From Episyrphus balteatus (Eukaryota > Arthropoda > Insecta > Diptera > Syrphidae): DNA of 64,000 nt. Shown one piece after another: positions 63,200 to 64,000 of the stretch. Both the position numbers and the translations under genes were made by a program. Under the pieces are notes generated by a model. The model ran no database searches, was not told the DNA's origin, and saw nothing but the letters and a program-made list of their open reading frames with translations. Within the stretch, counting starts at the first letter, position 1, and each line of letters starts with the position of its first letter. The stretch is taken from positions 26,221,322 through 26,285,321 of the forward strand of contig NC_079137.1 of the NCBI RefSeq assembly GCF_945859705.1, given 5' to 3'.

Positions 63200-64000
63200 A
63201 ATGCACGACTGGGGCCGCACGTACTTGCTCTTATGATAAAAGTAGCTTTTATGTCAAAGATTTAAAAAAAAATATTTTGAATTAGTTAAAATTTGATTTT
63301 GTTAAGGAATTTCATAAGAAATGCAAAAATACGAAATTATTTTTTTTTAGTTTTTCTTACGCTATATTTTTGTTACTCGTGTTTTTTTGACAAAAACAAA
63401 AAACGCAATTAGCTACATATATTAAAATCACTTAAAGCATTATGTATGTCAAATTTGGTCTAGAAAATTGTAATAACTCATTAACGGTGTACGGGAAGAG
63501 CCGACATCAAAGATTAAAAAAAATGTAAAGTCATATTTCCATTATCCGTATTTTTTGAGAAAAACTAAAAATGCAGTTACGTTAGATTTACGAATAACAT
63601 TAATTGTGTAAAATTTAATCGAAATCGTTAGAGTCATTTACGAGAAAATTGCAATAACTCCATTAAGATGTACGGGAAGAGCCGACATCCGCGATTTAAA
63701 AAAGAGTTAGGTAATGTCATATTTTCACTATCCGCATTTTTTGAGAAAAACTAAAAACGCAGTTATGTTAGAACTGCAAACAGCATTACGTATGTTAAAT
63801 TTAATCAAAATCGTTAGAGCCGTTTTCGAAAAAATTGCAATAACTCCAAAACTTTGTATGGGAGGTATACGTTTAAAGCGAGATATTAAAAAACAAAAAA
63901 AAAATCAACCTTGGAAATTACAAAAAAAATCATCTGTACCAAATTTCAAGAAAATCCCTCAACCCGTTTAGGCTGCAGCTTCATGTACAGCTTTTTGTGA
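63200..64000. repeat. R-related repeat at the right edge, with 181-bp tandem subunits
   Basis: Starts TGCACGACTGGGG(C)CGCACG, also found in the centre of R at 38496. From about 63420 there are three imperfect tandem units: ACGGGAAGAGCCGACATC at 63491 and 63672, and a diverged version (ATGGGAGGTATACG) near 63857, spacing about 181-185 bp. Ends with AACCCGTTTAGGCTGCAGCT, the sequence next to the arm of R. Continues beyond the window. Confidence 0.65.

Overview
The window is one eukaryotic housekeeping gene inside dense, repeatedly nested transposable-element (TE) sequence from an AT-rich genome. The host gene is the mitochondrial NAD-dependent isocitrate dehydrogenase alpha subunit (IDH3A), + strand, six coding exons between 5931 and 17422, 353 codons plus stop. 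The fly-like IDH3A protein, the Copia primer-binding site identical to that of Drosophila copia as I remember it, and Jockey-type LINEs point to an insect, most likely a fly with a large repeat-rich genome. The species is inference.

Layout. 1-2605: decayed minus-strand LINE split by a 1.4-kb near-perfect palindrome (J1). 2606-5635: cluster of nested short DNA transposons (families F, A, B, C) ending about 290 bp before the IDH3A start codon. 5931-17422: IDH3A; its third intron is 8.76 kb and holds several inverted-repeat elements, an antisense decayed Copia element and a five-copy tandem array with 147-bp spacing. 18222-22597: an inverted-repeat element carrying a structurally complete Copia LTR element (215-bp LTRs, 2 differences, 5-bp target duplication) whose single gag-pol frame is open but whose reverse transcriptase is damaged. 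23095-30179: a decayed LINE interrupted by five separate DNA elements, most with clean target duplications. 30180-36964: a decayed BEL/Pao element. 37008-42501: a long foldback element (R) carrying a 5'-truncated Jockey-type LINE with an intact 892-codon ORF2. 42502-53202: short DNA elements, two copies of a ~1.9-kb repeat (G), a LINE with RNase H flanked by a 13-bp target duplication, and a tRNA-like/SINE remnant. 53203-60656: a second copy of palindrome J split by a Jockey-type LINE that itself carries TTAA- and TA-flanked insertions. 62470-64000: another LINE fragment and a tandem-repeat tail running off the window.

Only IDH3A is a convincing host gene. All other protein-like sequence belongs to mobile elements, most of it broken. 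The LINE-3 ORF2 and the Copia-2 gag-pol are the only long open TE frames. Many insertion boundaries could be placed to the base because the target duplication, or an uninterrupted copy of the target, is also in the window. This gives a relative order of events: a C element in an A element, an A element in H, D in C, LINE-5 in J, LINE-3 in R, and a set of elements in LINE-2. I found no CRISPR array, bacterial operon or rRNA gene.
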